A stretch of DNA of 49,428 nucleotides from Paracoccaceae bacterium. GTDB lineage: Bacteria > Pseudomonadota > Alphaproteobacteria > Rhodobacterales > Rhodobacteraceae. The DNA is taken from assembly GCA_024742575.1 (NCBI GenBank), contig JANSYF010000020.1, forward strand, positions 1-49,428, read 5' to 3'. Below, one piece after another: positions 34,533 through 43,272 of this stretch. The notes under the pieces are model-generated. The model worked only from the letters and a program-made list of their open reading frames with translations, was not told the origin of the DNA and made no database searches. The position numbers were made by a program, and so were the translations under genes. Positions within the stretch are counted from its first letter, which is position 1. Each line of letters opens with the position of its first letter.

Positions 34533-36038
34533 ATGCAGCCGAATATCCTGATTCTGATGGTCGACCAGTTGAACGGAACGCTGTTCCCCGATGGTCCCGC
34601 CGATTGGCTTCATGCGCCCAACCTCAAGACGCTTGCGGCGCGGTCGACACGGTTCAAGAACGCCTACACCGCCAGCCCACTTTGCGCGCCGGGCAGGGCA
34701 GCGTTTATGTCGGGGCAATTGCCTTCTGCCACCGGAGTCTATGACAATGCGGCGGAGTTCCCGTCGTCGATCCCGACTTATGCGCACCACCTGCGCCGGG
34801 CGGGATACTACACGGCACTCAGTGGCAAGATGCACTTTGTCGGCCCTGATCAACTGCACGGTTTTGAGGCGCGGCTGACCACCGACATCTACCCCGCCGA
34901 TTTCGGCTGGACGCCGGATTACCGCAAACCGGGCGAACGCATCGACTGGTGGTATCACAACATGGGTTCGGTCACGGGGGCAGGGGTGGCCGAGATCACC
35001 AACCAGCTCGAATATGACGATGAGGTCGCGTATCAGACCAAGCTGGCGCTGTACGATCTGGCGCGCGGTAAGGACAGCCGCCCGTGGTGCCTGACTGCCA
35101 GCTTCACCCATCCGCATGATCCTTACGTGGCGCGGCGGAAATACTGGGATCTCTACGACGATTGCGAACACTTGCTGCCCGAGATCCCGGCGATGAACTA
35201 TGACGACCACGATCCACATGCAAAACGGATCTTTGACGCCAATGACTGGCGCAATTTCAACATTTCTGAAGACGACATCCGCAAATCGCGCAGGGCCTAT
35301 TTCGCCAACATTTCATATCTCGATGACAAGATCGGGGAAATCCTGCAAGTGCTCGAAGACACGCGGCAGGAGGCCATCATCCTTTTCGTCTCGGATCACG
35401 GCGACATGCTGGGCGAACGTGGTTTGTGGTTCAAGATGTGCTTTTACGAAGGCTCGGCGCGGGTGCCGCTGATGATCTCGGCTCCGGGCATGGCGCCGGG
35501 GGTGCTGACCGATCCGGTCTCGACCATCGACGTGTGTCCGACGCTTTGTGCTTTGGCTGGGGTGAGCATGGACGAGGTGATGCCTTGGACCACGGGGGAA
35601 TCGCTGGTGCCACTTGGGCAGGGCGGCGCGCGCACCAGTCCGGTGGCAATAGAATATGCGGCCGAGGCGTCTTACGCGCCTCTGGTGTCTCTGCGTTATG
35701 GCAAGTGGAAATACAACCGCTGTGCACTGGACCCCGATCAGCTCTTCGATCTTGAGGCCGATCCGCATGAATTGACCAATCTCGCGGATCACCCTGACCA
35801 TCAAGGCACGGTGCAGACGTTGCGCGCGAAGTCCGAGGCGCGTTGGGATTTGGCGCGGTTCGATGCGGATGTGCGCGCCTCTCAGGCCAAGCGTTGGGTG
35901 GTTTACGAGGCACTTCGGCAGGGCGGGTATTACCCGTGGGATTACCAACCGCTGCGGGATGCGTCCGAACGGTTCATGCGCAACCATATGGATCTGAACG
36001 TACTGGAAGAGGGTCAGCGCTTCCCGCGCGGGGAATGA
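34533..36038 (+). CDS. betC: Choline-sulfatase
   Basis: This type I sulfatase hydrolyses choline-O-sulfate to choline and sulfate. The formylglycine motif is C-x-P-x-R (Cys51 to Arg55, in SPLCAPGRAAF), with metal residues MVDQ at the start and SDHGD in the middle. The C-terminal YPWDYQPLRDASERFMRNHMD is typical of the choline-sulfatase subgroup. The ATG at 34533 follows GAAGGGG (501 aa); a GTG at 34500 is an alternative. No betA, betB, betI or transporter lies beside it, so betaine synthesis genes would be elsewhere. Confidence 0.9.
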   Translation: MQPNILILMVDQLNGTLFPDGPADWLHAPNLKTLAARSTRFKNAYTASPLCAPGRAAFMSGQLPSATGVYDNAAEFPSSIPTYAHHLRRAGYYTALSGKMHFVGPDQLHGFEARLTTDIYPADFGWTPDYRKPGERIDWWYHNMGSVTGAGVAEITNQLEYDDEVAYQTKLALYDLARGKDSRPWCLTASFTHPHDPYVARRKYWDLYDDCEHLLPEIPAMNYDDHDPHAKRIFDANDWRNFNISEDDIRKSRRAYFANISYLDDKIGEILQVLEDTRQEAIILFVSDHGDMLGERGLWFKMCFYEGSARVPLMISAPGMAPGVLTDPVSTIDVCPTLCALAGVSMDEVMPWTTGESLVPLGQGGARTSPVAIEYAAEASYAPLVSLRYGKWKYNRCALDPDQLFDLEADPHELTNLADHPDHQGTVQTLRAKSEARWDLARFDADVRASQAKRWVVYEALRQGGYYPWDYQPLRDASERFMRNHMDLNVLEEGQRFPRGE

Positions 36039-36096
36039 TTAACCTTTCTTAACGCTTTCCATTGTTTGGCCATTTTTGGCTGCACATATTTACGGA

Positions 36097-36837
36097 ATGT
36101 TAAGATTCGCTTTGCTTTCTATCACCCTGCTTCTCGCCTCGCCTGTAACAGGCGGTCCGAACGGCACTATTCGCGTCGTCGATGGCGATACGTTCAAGAT
36201 TGATGGCACCACAGTGCGCCTGCACGCCATCGACGCGCCGGAAACCGATCAGATGTGCGGCGACGCCAATAGCCCCACATGGGCTTGCGGTGATTGGGTG
36301 CGCGCCAAGACGCGCGAGTTGTTCCAAGGGCGCACCGCGCGGTGCATTGCCACTGACACAGACCGATACGGGCGCACCGTCGCCAAATGCAGTGTCGACG
36401 GGCAAGATGTCGGAGAACGATTGGTCAGTGAGGGGTTGGCCTTTGCTTACCGTCAATACGGAATGGACTACGATCTTGCTGAAAAGGGTGCTGCCGTGAA
36501 TGGCCGCGGGCTACATGCGACCGGCGTCATGTCTCCGGCGGCTTTCCGGTCAGCGCAGCGTGCGCAAGCGCGATCTGCTTCTGTGCGGAACGATACCGGA
36601 GCAAAGACAGTGAAGGTGAACAAAGGACCGCCTGCGAAAAGCAGTTGGTTGCCCAACGTTCTAAACCCGAAGTGCAAGATCAAAGGTAACATCAGCCTTA
36701 GCAAAGGCGAACGCATTTACCATGTCCCCGGACAGGAATACTACTCAAAGACACGCATCTCGCCAACCAAGGGCGAACGCTGGTTCTGCTCTGAAGCCGA
36801 AGCGCGTGCCGCCGGCTGGAGAAAAGCGCGAAATTGA
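36097..36837 (+). CDS. Secreted staphylococcal-nuclease-like protein with C-terminal sunset-like domain
   Basis: The 246-residue protein starts with a signal peptide (about 1-20) and a thermonuclease (SNase) domain: VVDGDTF at 27-33, RLHAIDAPE at 41-49, DRYGR at 89-93 and a GLAFAYRQY stretch. After a basic linker, residues about 190-246 hold CKIKGNIS, GERIYHVPGQEYY and GERWFCSEAEARAAGWR, which match the so-called sunset domain. The combination suggests an exported or envelope nuclease. The ATG at 36097 has only a weak ribosome binding site. Confidence 0.85.
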   Translation: MLRFALLSITLLLASPVTGGPNGTIRVVDGDTFKIDGTTVRLHAIDAPETDQMCGDANSPTWACGDWVRAKTRELFQGRTARCIATDTDRYGRTVAKCSVDGQDVGERLVSEGLAFAYRQYGMDYDLAEKGAAVNGRGLHATGVMSPAAFRSAQRAQARSASVRNDTGAKTVKVNKGPPAKSSWLPNVLNPKCKIKGNISLSKGERIYHVPGQEYYSKTRISPTKGERWFCSEAEARAAGWRKARN

Positions 36838-36844
36838 TAGCGGT

Positions 36845-36858
36845 TTGATCCGGGTCAA
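36845..36858. promoter_or_regulatory. FNR-type (FnrL/Dnr) binding site upstream of the YdcH-like gene
   Basis: TTGATCCGGGTCAA matches the FNR consensus TTGAT-N4-ATCAA except for one base. Its centre lies about 67 bases before the ATG at 36919, consistent with activation from about -41.5. This predicts induction at low oxygen. Confidence 0.55.
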
Positions 36859-36918
36859 AGTGAAAGATGTACCTCTCTGACATGTTGGTTGCGAAGACAT
36901 CAGGAGAGGAGTGGACCA

Positions 36919-37155
36919 ATGTCACATACCCCGCACGAATTGGCCGAGGAATTCCCGGAGCATGTAGAGAAGATGAGCGCGCTTAAGCAGGCAGACGCCC
37001 ATTTCGCCAAGTTGTTTGACAGTTACCACGAGCTTAATCGCAACGTTCATAGGGCTGAAACCAACGTGGAACCTATGGACCAGTTTGCCGAAACCGAGAT
37101 GCGCAAGCAACGCGCTGCGCTGAAAGACGAAATCTGGGGCTATCTGCAGTCCTGA
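36919..37155 (+). CDS. YdcH-like (DUF465) small protein
   Basis: The 78-residue, all-helical protein has the DUF465 core: EKMSALKQADAHFAKLFDSYHELNRNV (split about residues 17-43) and KQRAALKDEIWGYL at the C-terminus. The family is widespread and of unknown function. GGAGAGGAG precedes the ATG. It meets the glutathione peroxidase gene tail to tail with no spacer. An FNR-type box upstream suggests oxygen control. Confidence 0.83.
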   Translation: MSHTPHELAEEFPEHVEKMSALKQADAHFAKLFDSYHELNRNVHRAETNVEPMDQFAETEMRKQRAALKDEIWGYLQS

Positions 37156-37674
37156 TCAGTTCAAGAGTTCGGTGATCGCAGAGGTCACTGTTCGGGACAT
37201 TGGCCGCGCATTCGATCCGAATGTCGCGGCCACACTGCCATCTGGGGCGATCAGTACCTTGTTAAAGTTCCAGCTTGGCGAAAACCCGCTCTCGGCTTCA
37301 AGCCATTTGTAGAACGGATGCGCGGTCTCACCTCGGACAGACGTGATTGTGGTCATCGGAAAGTTGAGGCCGAAATTCACCTCGCAGAAATCCTTCACCT
37401 CTTCATCACTGGCCAATTCCTGCCGAAAATCATTGGACGGCACAGCCAGCACGACAAGCCCACGTTCCCGGTAGGTGTCATAAAGTTCCTGTAGCCCATC
37501 ATATTGTCGGGTATACCCACAACGCGACGCAGTATTGACAACAAGCACGGGCTGACCGCGCCATGTTGCAAGGTCAAGTTCACCGCCATCAATGGATGGA
37601 AAGCTAAAACTGGACATCGCTGCGTGGGCGAGCGTGCCACAGGAAACAAGAATGGCTGTCAGAACGAGGCGCAT
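37156..37674 (-). CDS. Glutathione peroxidase family protein, exported
   Basis: This thiol peroxidase (172 aa) has a signal peptide (about 1-18), the active site NTASRCGYT with Cys52 in place of selenocysteine, PSNDF with the partner asparagine, and WNFNKVL with the catalytic tryptophan. It would reduce hydroperoxides in the periplasm, probably using thioredoxin-like donors. It converges with the YdcH-like gene. Confidence 0.92.
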   Translation of the reverse strand: MRLVLTAILVSCGTLAHAAMSSFSFPSIDGGELDLATWRGQPVLVVNTASRCGYTRQYDGLQELYDTYRERGLVVLAVPSNDFRQELASDEEVKDFCEVNFGLNFPMTTITSVRGETAHPFYKWLEAESGFSPSWNFNKVLIAPDGSVAATFGSNARPMSRTVTSAITELLN

Positions 37675-37726
37675 GTTTTCTCTCCTTGTCCGTCAAACCT
37701 AGGTGCTTGCACTGCAAAGGAAAGGT

Positions 37727-38347
37727 TCAAAGCGTTCGGAACACCATGACAAGCCCTCGGTCCAAAGCGTGATCGTGGGCCGCGTTTTCATATATAGAAA
37801 TGTTGTGAAAATCGACCGGGCTGATCAGTTTGTGTGCCACGAGAAGCGCCAGTTTGGATCCAAAGTTTGACCCGTCGAATACGGGTGGAATCACCCCGCA
37901 GACAAAAAGCGCGCCTTTCTGTGCAACGCGTATCAATTCGGGAAATACCTCTGGACCGACATGCCCGTGTGTGAAAGTGCCGCTTGAAACAAAGCCGCCA
38001 TAGGTTGCATCTTTCATCGGCAGGGTTTGCGTGAGATCGGCACAGATGCGGTTGCGATAAAGCCCTTTCGCGGCGGACTGGTCTAGCATGGCCTGCGATA
38101 TGTCGATGCCGTCCACCACACGATCCGTAAGATGTTCGGCCAACAGTCCGGTGCCAGCGCCAATGTCAAGAACTGGGTCGGTGCCGTCGTAGAGGTCTTT
38201 GAAGATACGGGCGATCTCACGCGGGGCAATGTAGCCATGGCGTTCGCCAAAACTGCTGTCATAGCTGCTGGCCCAATCGTCATAAAGCGCCTTGGCGTCT
38301 GAGGCCCCATCGATGCTGTAGGCGCGTTCGAGATTGTGTTCCGACAT
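37727..38347 (-). CDS. Class I SAM-dependent methyltransferase
   Basis: The 206-residue protein shows the SAM loop VLDIGAGTGLLAE (about 68-80), a DGIDIS motif and a preceding LYDDWASSYD segment often seen in small-molecule methyltransferases. The ATG at 38347 has AGGAG at ideal spacing; the longer open frame to 38485 overlaps the divergent dksA-like gene and is rejected. Substrate unknown. Confidence 0.85.
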   Translation of the reverse strand: MSEHNLERAYSIDGASDAKALYDDWASSYDSSFGERHGYIAPREIARIFKDLYDGTDPVLDIGAGTGLLAEHLTDRVVDGIDISQAMLDQSAAKGLYRNRICADLTQTLPMKDATYGGFVSSGTFTHGHVGPEVFPELIRVAQKGALFVCGVIPPVFDGSNFGSKLALLVAHKLISPVDFHNISIYENAAHDHALDRGLVMVFRTL

Positions 38348-38466
38348 CGTGAACTCCTTCGGCTTGATCTTCCGCAGGATGGCGGGCTTGGGCTGGGGCG
38401 ACAAGTGTCTTGCATGAGGGGGCCCGCGCTTCCATATTTTCTTGGTGACAGCTTTGGGAGCAGGAC

Positions 38467-38736
38467 ATGGCAGGTGGATGGGCACGGGATGGCGCCGTTC
38501 AAGAACAGATCGACGCGTCGATCAATGACGAACTGGCGCGGCTGAAAGCGCGAAAGGCTCCTGTCGGAAAAAGCCTGACCCACTGTGTTGAATGCGAAGA
38601 GACCATCCCCGAAAAGCGCCGCATCGCCATTCCCGGTGTCAAATTGTGCATCGACTGCCAGCAAGAACGCGATGGTAGCCATAAGGCGCGCGGCGGGATC
38701 AATCGGCGGGGATCGAAAGACAGCCAATTGAAATAG
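38467..38736 (+). CDS. DksA/TraR family C4-type zinc finger protein
   Basis: The 89-residue protein has four cysteines in a C-X2-C-X17-C-X2-C zinc finger (residues 40, 43, 61, 64) with the ETIPEKRRIAIPGV spacer typical of short TraR/YbiI-like relatives of DksA. It lacks the long coiled coil of DksA. Such proteins may bind the RNA polymerase secondary channel, but a role is not shown. It starts after GGGAGCAGG. Confidence 0.85.
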   Translation: MAGGWARDGAVQEQIDASINDELARLKARKAPVGKSLTHCVECEETIPEKRRIAIPGVKLCIDCQQERDGSHKARGGINRRGSKDSQLK

Positions 38737-38848
38737 AATGCACGCGCTGGCGCTTGCACAACATGTCTCGCCTTCGGCTTGGAATTAGCGCAGTTCAGAC
38801 TGTCGCTGTAGTGTCCAAAGGTCAGGGGTAATGCGCCACGTTGCGTCT
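38737..38848. other. Non-coding spacer after the dksA-like gene
   Basis: I see no gene, tRNA or clear promoter in this part of the 215-base gap; the rest of the gap is the inverted repeat pair at 38849-38916. Confidence 0.4.
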
Positions 38849-38916
38849 GCATATTTATCAAAAAGAAGAAGCAGGACATGGTGCGCATCCCCTGCTTCTT
38901 CTTTTTCCAAATATGC
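38849..38916. terminator. Large inverted pair of the ATATTT/AAGAAG repeat (bidirectional terminator-like)
   Basis: The left arm (38849-38875) reads GCATATTT, ATC, AAAAGAAGAAGCAGG. The right arm (38891-38916) is its near-exact reverse complement with one length difference, around a 15-base loop. The + RNA would form a stem ending in CUUCUUCUUUUU, close to a rho-independent terminator; the minus strand gives the same. It separates the converging dksA-like and pepF genes. Confidence 0.65.
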
Positions 38917-38951
38917 ACACACATCGTAGCCGATGTCGTGACACGAGAGGA

Positions 38952-40772
38952 TCAGCCCTCCATCGCCTCCAATTCGTCGATGAAGCCGGAAATCATTTCG
39001 AGACCCTTGTCCCAGAATTTCGGGTCGCTCGCGTCAAGACCGAAAGGTGCAAGCAATTCCTTATGGTGCTTCGACCCGCCCGCCTTGAGCATGTCGAAAT
39101 ACTTGTCTTGGAACCCGTCTGGGTTTTCTTCGTACACTGCGTAGAGCGCGTTCACGAGACCGTCGCCAAACGCATAGGCGTAGACGTAGAATGGCGAATG
39201 GACGAAATGGGGAATGTAGGCCCAAAAGGTCTCGTACCCGTCCATGAATTCGAACGCTGGCCCAAGCGATTCCGCCTGTACGGACATCCAGAGCGCGTTG
39301 ATGTCGTCTGGGGTGAGTTCGCCGCCACGACGTGCGTCGTGCAGTTTGCATTCGAAATCGTAAAAGGCGATTTGGCGCACAACCGTGTTGATCATGTCTT
39401 CGACCTTGCCTGCCAGCAGAACCTTCTTTTCTGCGTCGTCCTTGGCGTTGTCGAGCATGCGGCGGAAGGTGAGCATTTCCCCGAAGACGGACGCGGTTTC
39501 CGCCAGAGTGAGCGGCGTGGAAGAGAGCATCTCACCTTGTTCGGCGGCAAGCACTTGATGTACGCCGTGGCCCAACTCATGTGCAAGCGTCATCACATCG
39601 CGCGGTTTGCCAAGGTAGTTGAGCATCACGTAGGGGTGTACGTCGGTCACTGTGGGGTGCGCGAACGCGCCCGGTGCCTTACCGGGCTTCACCGCGGCGT
39701 CGATCCAGCCTTTTGTAAAGAAGGGCGCTGCGATGTCACCCATGCGGGGGTCGAATTCGGAATAGGCGTTCATCACTGTCTGTTCGGCTTCGTCCCAACC
39801 CACAGTGCGCGTGGCTTCCATCGGCAGGGGGGCGTTGCGGTCCCAGACCTGCATCACGTCGAGACCCAGCCATTTGCGCTTGAGCTCATAGTAGCGATGG
39901 CTCAGCTTGGGATAGGCGGCAACCACGGCGTTGCATAGGGCTTCAACCACTTCGGGTTCGACATCATTGGACAGGTGCCGACCAGTCTGGGCTGTGGGCA
40001 TGCCGCGCCAGCGGTCCATGACCTCTTTCTCTTTGGCCTGTGTGTTGTGGACACGGGAGAAAATTTTAATGTTCTCGGCAAAGACAGCGGCAAGTTCTTT
40101 GGCGGCGGCTTCGCGTACCGTCCGGTCCTGTTCGGTGAGCAGGTTCAGCGTGCCTTCGATGTTAAGCGGCTCGCCATCCACTTCGAATTCGAGGCCTGCA
40201 ATGGTTTCATCGAACAGGCGTTCCCACGCATCGCCAACGACACCCATGTCGTGCAAAAATTTCTCCATCTCGTCCGACAGTTGGTACGGCTTCATCGCGC
40301 GGATGCGGCGGATCGCGGGTTTGTAGCGGGCGAGGTCTGCGTTGGCATCAAACAAAGCGTCGACTGTGGCATCGTCAATCCGGTTCAATTCCAGCGTGAA
40401 GAAAACCAACGGTGTGGTGTAGTTGGTGATCTTTTCCTGATGGTCGGACAGGAATTTGGCGCGCTGGGCATCGGTGGTCAGCTGATAGTAGCGCAGACCG
40501 GCGTAGGACATGATGCGTCCGGCGATGTTTTCGATCTTTTCATGTCGGTGGATTGCGGTCAGGAACTCTTCGGCGCTCAGACCCGCCAACTTGCCTTCGT
40601 AATCGGCGGCAAAGCTGCGGCAGGCCTCTTCCAACCAGTCGAGATCGCGCTTGAGTTCAGCAGCGTCATCCGAGGGGTAAAGGTCTGTGAGATCCCATTC
40701 TGGCAGATCGCCGAGGTTTTTGCCGCCGCTTTGTGCGTTGGCGTCATAGATCGGGGAAGGGGTGCGCAGCAT
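38952..40772 (-). CDS. pepF: M3 family oligoendopeptidase F
   Basis: This cytoplasmic zinc metallopeptidase cleaves short peptides. The HELGH zinc motif is at 398-402 within TLAHELGHGVHQ, followed downstream by the glutamate-bearing ETASVFGEML helix. Length (606 aa) and the N-terminal WDLTDLYPS stretch fit the pepF/M3 group. It lies 54 bases after the amidohydrolase gene and may or may not share its transcript. Confidence 0.94.
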   Translation of the reverse strand: MLRTPSPIYDANAQSGGKNLGDLPEWDLTDLYPSDDAAELKRDLDWLEEACRSFAADYEGKLAGLSAEEFLTAIHRHEKIENIAGRIMSYAGLRYYQLTTDAQRAKFLSDHQEKITNYTTPLVFFTLELNRIDDATVDALFDANADLARYKPAIRRIRAMKPYQLSDEMEKFLHDMGVVGDAWERLFDETIAGLEFEVDGEPLNIEGTLNLLTEQDRTVREAAAKELAAVFAENIKIFSRVHNTQAKEKEVMDRWRGMPTAQTGRHLSNDVEPEVVEALCNAVVAAYPKLSHRYYELKRKWLGLDVMQVWDRNAPLPMEATRTVGWDEAEQTVMNAYSEFDPRMGDIAAPFFTKGWIDAAVKPGKAPGAFAHPTVTDVHPYVMLNYLGKPRDVMTLAHELGHGVHQVLAAEQGEMLSSTPLTLAETASVFGEMLTFRRMLDNAKDDAEKKVLLAGKVEDMINTVVRQIAFYDFECKLHDARRGGELTPDDINALWMSVQAESLGPAFEFMDGYETFWAYIPHFVHSPFYVYAYAFGDGLVNALYAVYEENPDGFQDKYFDMLKAGGSKHHKELLAPFGLDASDPKFWDKGLEMISGFIDELEAMEG

Positions 40773-40826
40773 GGGTCGTCTCCTGTTCTTTGTTGCCTTG
40801 GAACCTGTGCCGTGGGGACGAAAGGT

Positions 40827-41687
40827 TCAAGGGGCAAAGCCGTAGAGACGTGCCGGATTGTCGGTAAAGAGCTTTTGACGGGTGGTTGCGTCGGGGATTG
40901 CATCGAGCAAAGTGTTGAGCTGTTGGCCTGCATCTGGCATCGCCACGCCATTCAGCATCAGGTGTGGCCAGTCGCTGCCCCAAAGGATGCGATCGGGGTT
41001 GGCTGTTGCCAGACGCTGGATCAAGGTTTGTGGTTCGGGCGTGTGGCGGTAGGTGGCGCTGAGTTTGGTCCAGCAATGGCCGTCTGCCAGCAGGCGTTCA
41101 AGCGCCTTCTGACCGTCTGTCAGCCCAAGCGTGGGGTCGGGCCATGCGCAATGATCAAAGACGATTTGCACGGGCAGTGTGGGCACTTGCAGGGCCAGCT
41201 CTTCGAGGTGCAGATGGGAATGGGCGAGCATTTCGACGTGTAACCCATGATCCGCCAACACGGGCGCAAGACGTTTCATCCCGTCCCAACTGAGCAACCC
41301 GCCATGTACATAGTTCAGCCGCACCGCCTTGCAGTTCTGCTCAGCCAGGGCGCGGATGTCGGCCTCGGTCGTATCATCCGAGATCAGGCAGACTGCGCGA
41401 AACTGGTTGCCCATGCGCCGGCTCGCCGCAAGCGTGATGCTGTTGTCGCCGCCATAGAGGATGGAATGCACGATCACGCCGCGTGTGCATCCCAATGCCG
41501 TCAGGTGGGTTTTGTAACTGTCGAGCCACGTATCCAGCGTACCAGCAGGTGGGTTTTCGACACGGCCGTTCCACAGCGCGAAGTCGTCTCCGATCAAATG
41601 CACATGGGCATCGCAGGCCTTGTCCGGCAGTTTTGCGCTGGGCGGAGTGATGGTGAGCGGCGGAGCGGCGGCGGTGGGCTTATCCAT
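40827..41687 (-). CDS. Amidohydrolase family 2 (2-pyrone-dicarboxylate lactonase-like)
   Basis: The 286-residue TIM-barrel metal hydrolase has ACDAHVHLIG near the N-terminus (HxH), a KAVRLNYVHGG strand, FDHCAWPDP and a late ILWGSDWPHL aspartate motif. This is the pattern of the PF04909 group that includes LigI-like lactonases. Its start overlaps the DNA ligase stop by eight bases, so it is translated with a DNA repair gene, an unexpected pairing. Confidence 0.85.
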   Translation of the reverse strand: MDKPTAAAPPLTITPPSAKLPDKACDAHVHLIGDDFALWNGRVENPPAGTLDTWLDSYKTHLTALGCTRGVIVHSILYGGDNSITLAASRRMGNQFRAVCLISDDTTEADIRALAEQNCKAVRLNYVHGGLLSWDGMKRLAPVLADHGLHVEMLAHSHLHLEELALQVPTLPVQIVFDHCAWPDPTLGLTDGQKALERLLADGHCWTKLSATYRHTPEPQTLIQRLATANPDRILWGSDWPHLMLNGVAMPDAGQQLNTLLDAIPDATTRQKLFTDNPARLYGFAP

Positions 41688-43272
41688 AAGTCTTCAGCAG
41701 GTCCTTCAGATCGTCGAGCGTGTTGGCCTCTTGCAGTGGCTTATCACGCCGCCAACGGGACATGCGAGGGAAGCGCAGGGCGATCCCGGATTTGTGGCGT
41801 GGTGAGGCGTGGATGCCTTCGAAGGCGATCTCGAAAACGTGGTGTGGGGTCACTTGGCGGACAGGGCCAAAGCGTTGCTGCGTGTTTTTGCGCACCCACG
41901 CGGTGATCTTGCGGAATTCGTCGTCGGTCAGACCGGAATAGGCCTTTGTGAAGGGCACAAGATCGTTGCCGTCCCAGACCGCGAAGGTGAAATCGGTGAA
42001 CAGGTTGGCGCGGCGGCCGTGCCCTTGCTGGGCATAGATCATCACCGCATCGACGGTCAGTGGGTCAAGCTTCCATTTCCACCAATCGCCTTTCTTGCGG
42101 CCAGACAGATAGGGGCTGTCCTTGCGTTTGAGCATCAGCCCTTCGGCGCGGTGATCGCGGGCGGTGGCGCGGGTTTGGGCCAGAGTGCCCCACGTGTCGA
42201 AGGGCAAGGGCGGTGCAGCTTTGATCGGGGCGTCTTCGGGAAGATCGTACAGCACCGCATCCATCCGCGCACGACGCTCTTGCAGCGGCAGGGCGCGCAG
42301 GTCCTGGCCCTCGTGTTCGAGCAGATCATAGGCCAGCAGGATCACTGGCGCGTCCTTCAGCAGCTTTTTCGGCACTGTCTTACGCCCGATCCGGGCTTGC
42401 AGGGTGTTGAAGGGAAAGGGTTGCGCGCCGTCCCATGCGACGATCTCGCCATCCAAGACTATACCGTCTGGTAAAAAATCGGTTAAGCGGGCGAATTCGG
42501 GAAAACGGTCGGTCATCAACTCTTCCCCGCGCGACCAGACGTGGTGGGCACCGTTGCGCAGGATGATCTGGCCGCGGATGCCGTCCCATTTCCATTCTGC
42601 CTGCCAATCTTCAGGTGCGCCAAGCGCTTCGGGGCCATCTTCGAGTTGGTAGGCTAGGTAGAACGGATAGGGGCGACTGTCGTCCGCTTCCACGTCCTCG
42701 ACTTCGATCAGCGCGTGATAGGTTGTGGTTTCCGGAGTCCACGCTCCCATGAGGCGATGGGCAAGGCTGGCCTCTTCCTGATCGGTGGCCTGCGCCAGTG
42801 CGCGAGTCATGAGTTTCTGACTGACACCGATGCGAAAGCCACCAGTGATTAACTTGTTGAAGAGGAACCGTTCGGTCGGGTCGAGTTGATCCCACGCATT
42901 AAGGATGCGTGCCTTGCGTTGGTCGACATCAACTGTGGCAAGAGATTTCAGCTCGGTGATCCAGTGGGTCAGAGGCAGGTCGCTGTCCCGACTGGGCGGT
43001 GGCAAGGTCAAGGCGATGGTTTCGGCCAGATCACCAACGATGGGGTAGCTTTCTTCGAGCAGCCAAAGCGGGATGCCCCCCATTTCGGCAGCCCATTCGC
43101 GCAGTTGGGTGGTGGAGACGGCCCGTTTGGGGCGACGCCCGGAAAAAAGCGCGATGGTCCAGAGTTTGTCGGTATCAGAGGCGGATTTGAAGAAATCGGC
43201 CAGCGCTTTTGTTTTGAGGCTGGTTTTGGTGGTTTGGTCGATGGTGGTGAACAGCGAAGAAAAGTCCTTCAT
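41680..43272 (-). CDS. ATP-dependent DNA ligase (ligase-associated damage response type)
   Basis: The 530-residue enzyme seals nicks using ATP. The adenylated lysine is in EWKWDGIRGQ (Lys228), followed by SRGEE (247-251), a GEIVAWD motif and a C-terminal OB fold with KWKLDPLTVD. The N-terminal domain is the DNA-binding type. From memory, this ligase family is annotated as a cisplatin-damage-response ligase and is encoded with a partner exonuclease, which is indeed present upstream. The start overlaps the hydrolase stop by four bases. Confidence 0.92.
   Translation of the reverse strand: MKDFSSLFTTIDQTTKTSLKTKALADFFKSASDTDKLWTIALFSGRRPKRAVSTTQLREWAAEMGGIPLWLLEESYPIVGDLAETIALTLPPPSRDSDLPLTHWITELKSLATVDVDQRKARILNAWDQLDPTERFLFNKLITGGFRIGVSQKLMTRALAQATDQEEASLAHRLMGAWTPETTTYHALIEVEDVEADDSRPYPFYLAYQLEDGPEALGAPEDWQAEWKWDGIRGQIILRNGAHHVWSRGEELMTDRFPEFARLTDFLPDGIVLDGEIVAWDGAQPFPFNTLQARIGRKTVPKKLLKDAPVILLAYDLLEHEGQDLRALPLQERRARMDAVLYDLPEDAPIKAAPPLPFDTWGTLAQTRATARDHRAEGLMLKRKDSPYLSGRKKGDWWKWKLDPLTVDAVMIYAQQGHGRRANLFTDFTFAVWDGNDLVPFTKAYSGLTDDEFRKITAWVRKNTQQRFGPVRQVTPHHVFEIAFEGIHASPRHKSGIALRFPRMSRWRRDKPLQEANTLDDLKDLLKTYG

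Noticed and set aside
38737-38848. Possible small RNA or tRNA in the largest gap
   Set aside because: No cloverleaf and no T-loop sequence could be found by eye.
38841-41243. Long + strand open frames (365 and 422 codons) opposite pepF and the amidohydrolase
   Set aside because: They run antisense to well-identified genes with clear motifs; long antisense frames are common in G+C-rich coding DNA. Their translations match no family I know and lack good starts.
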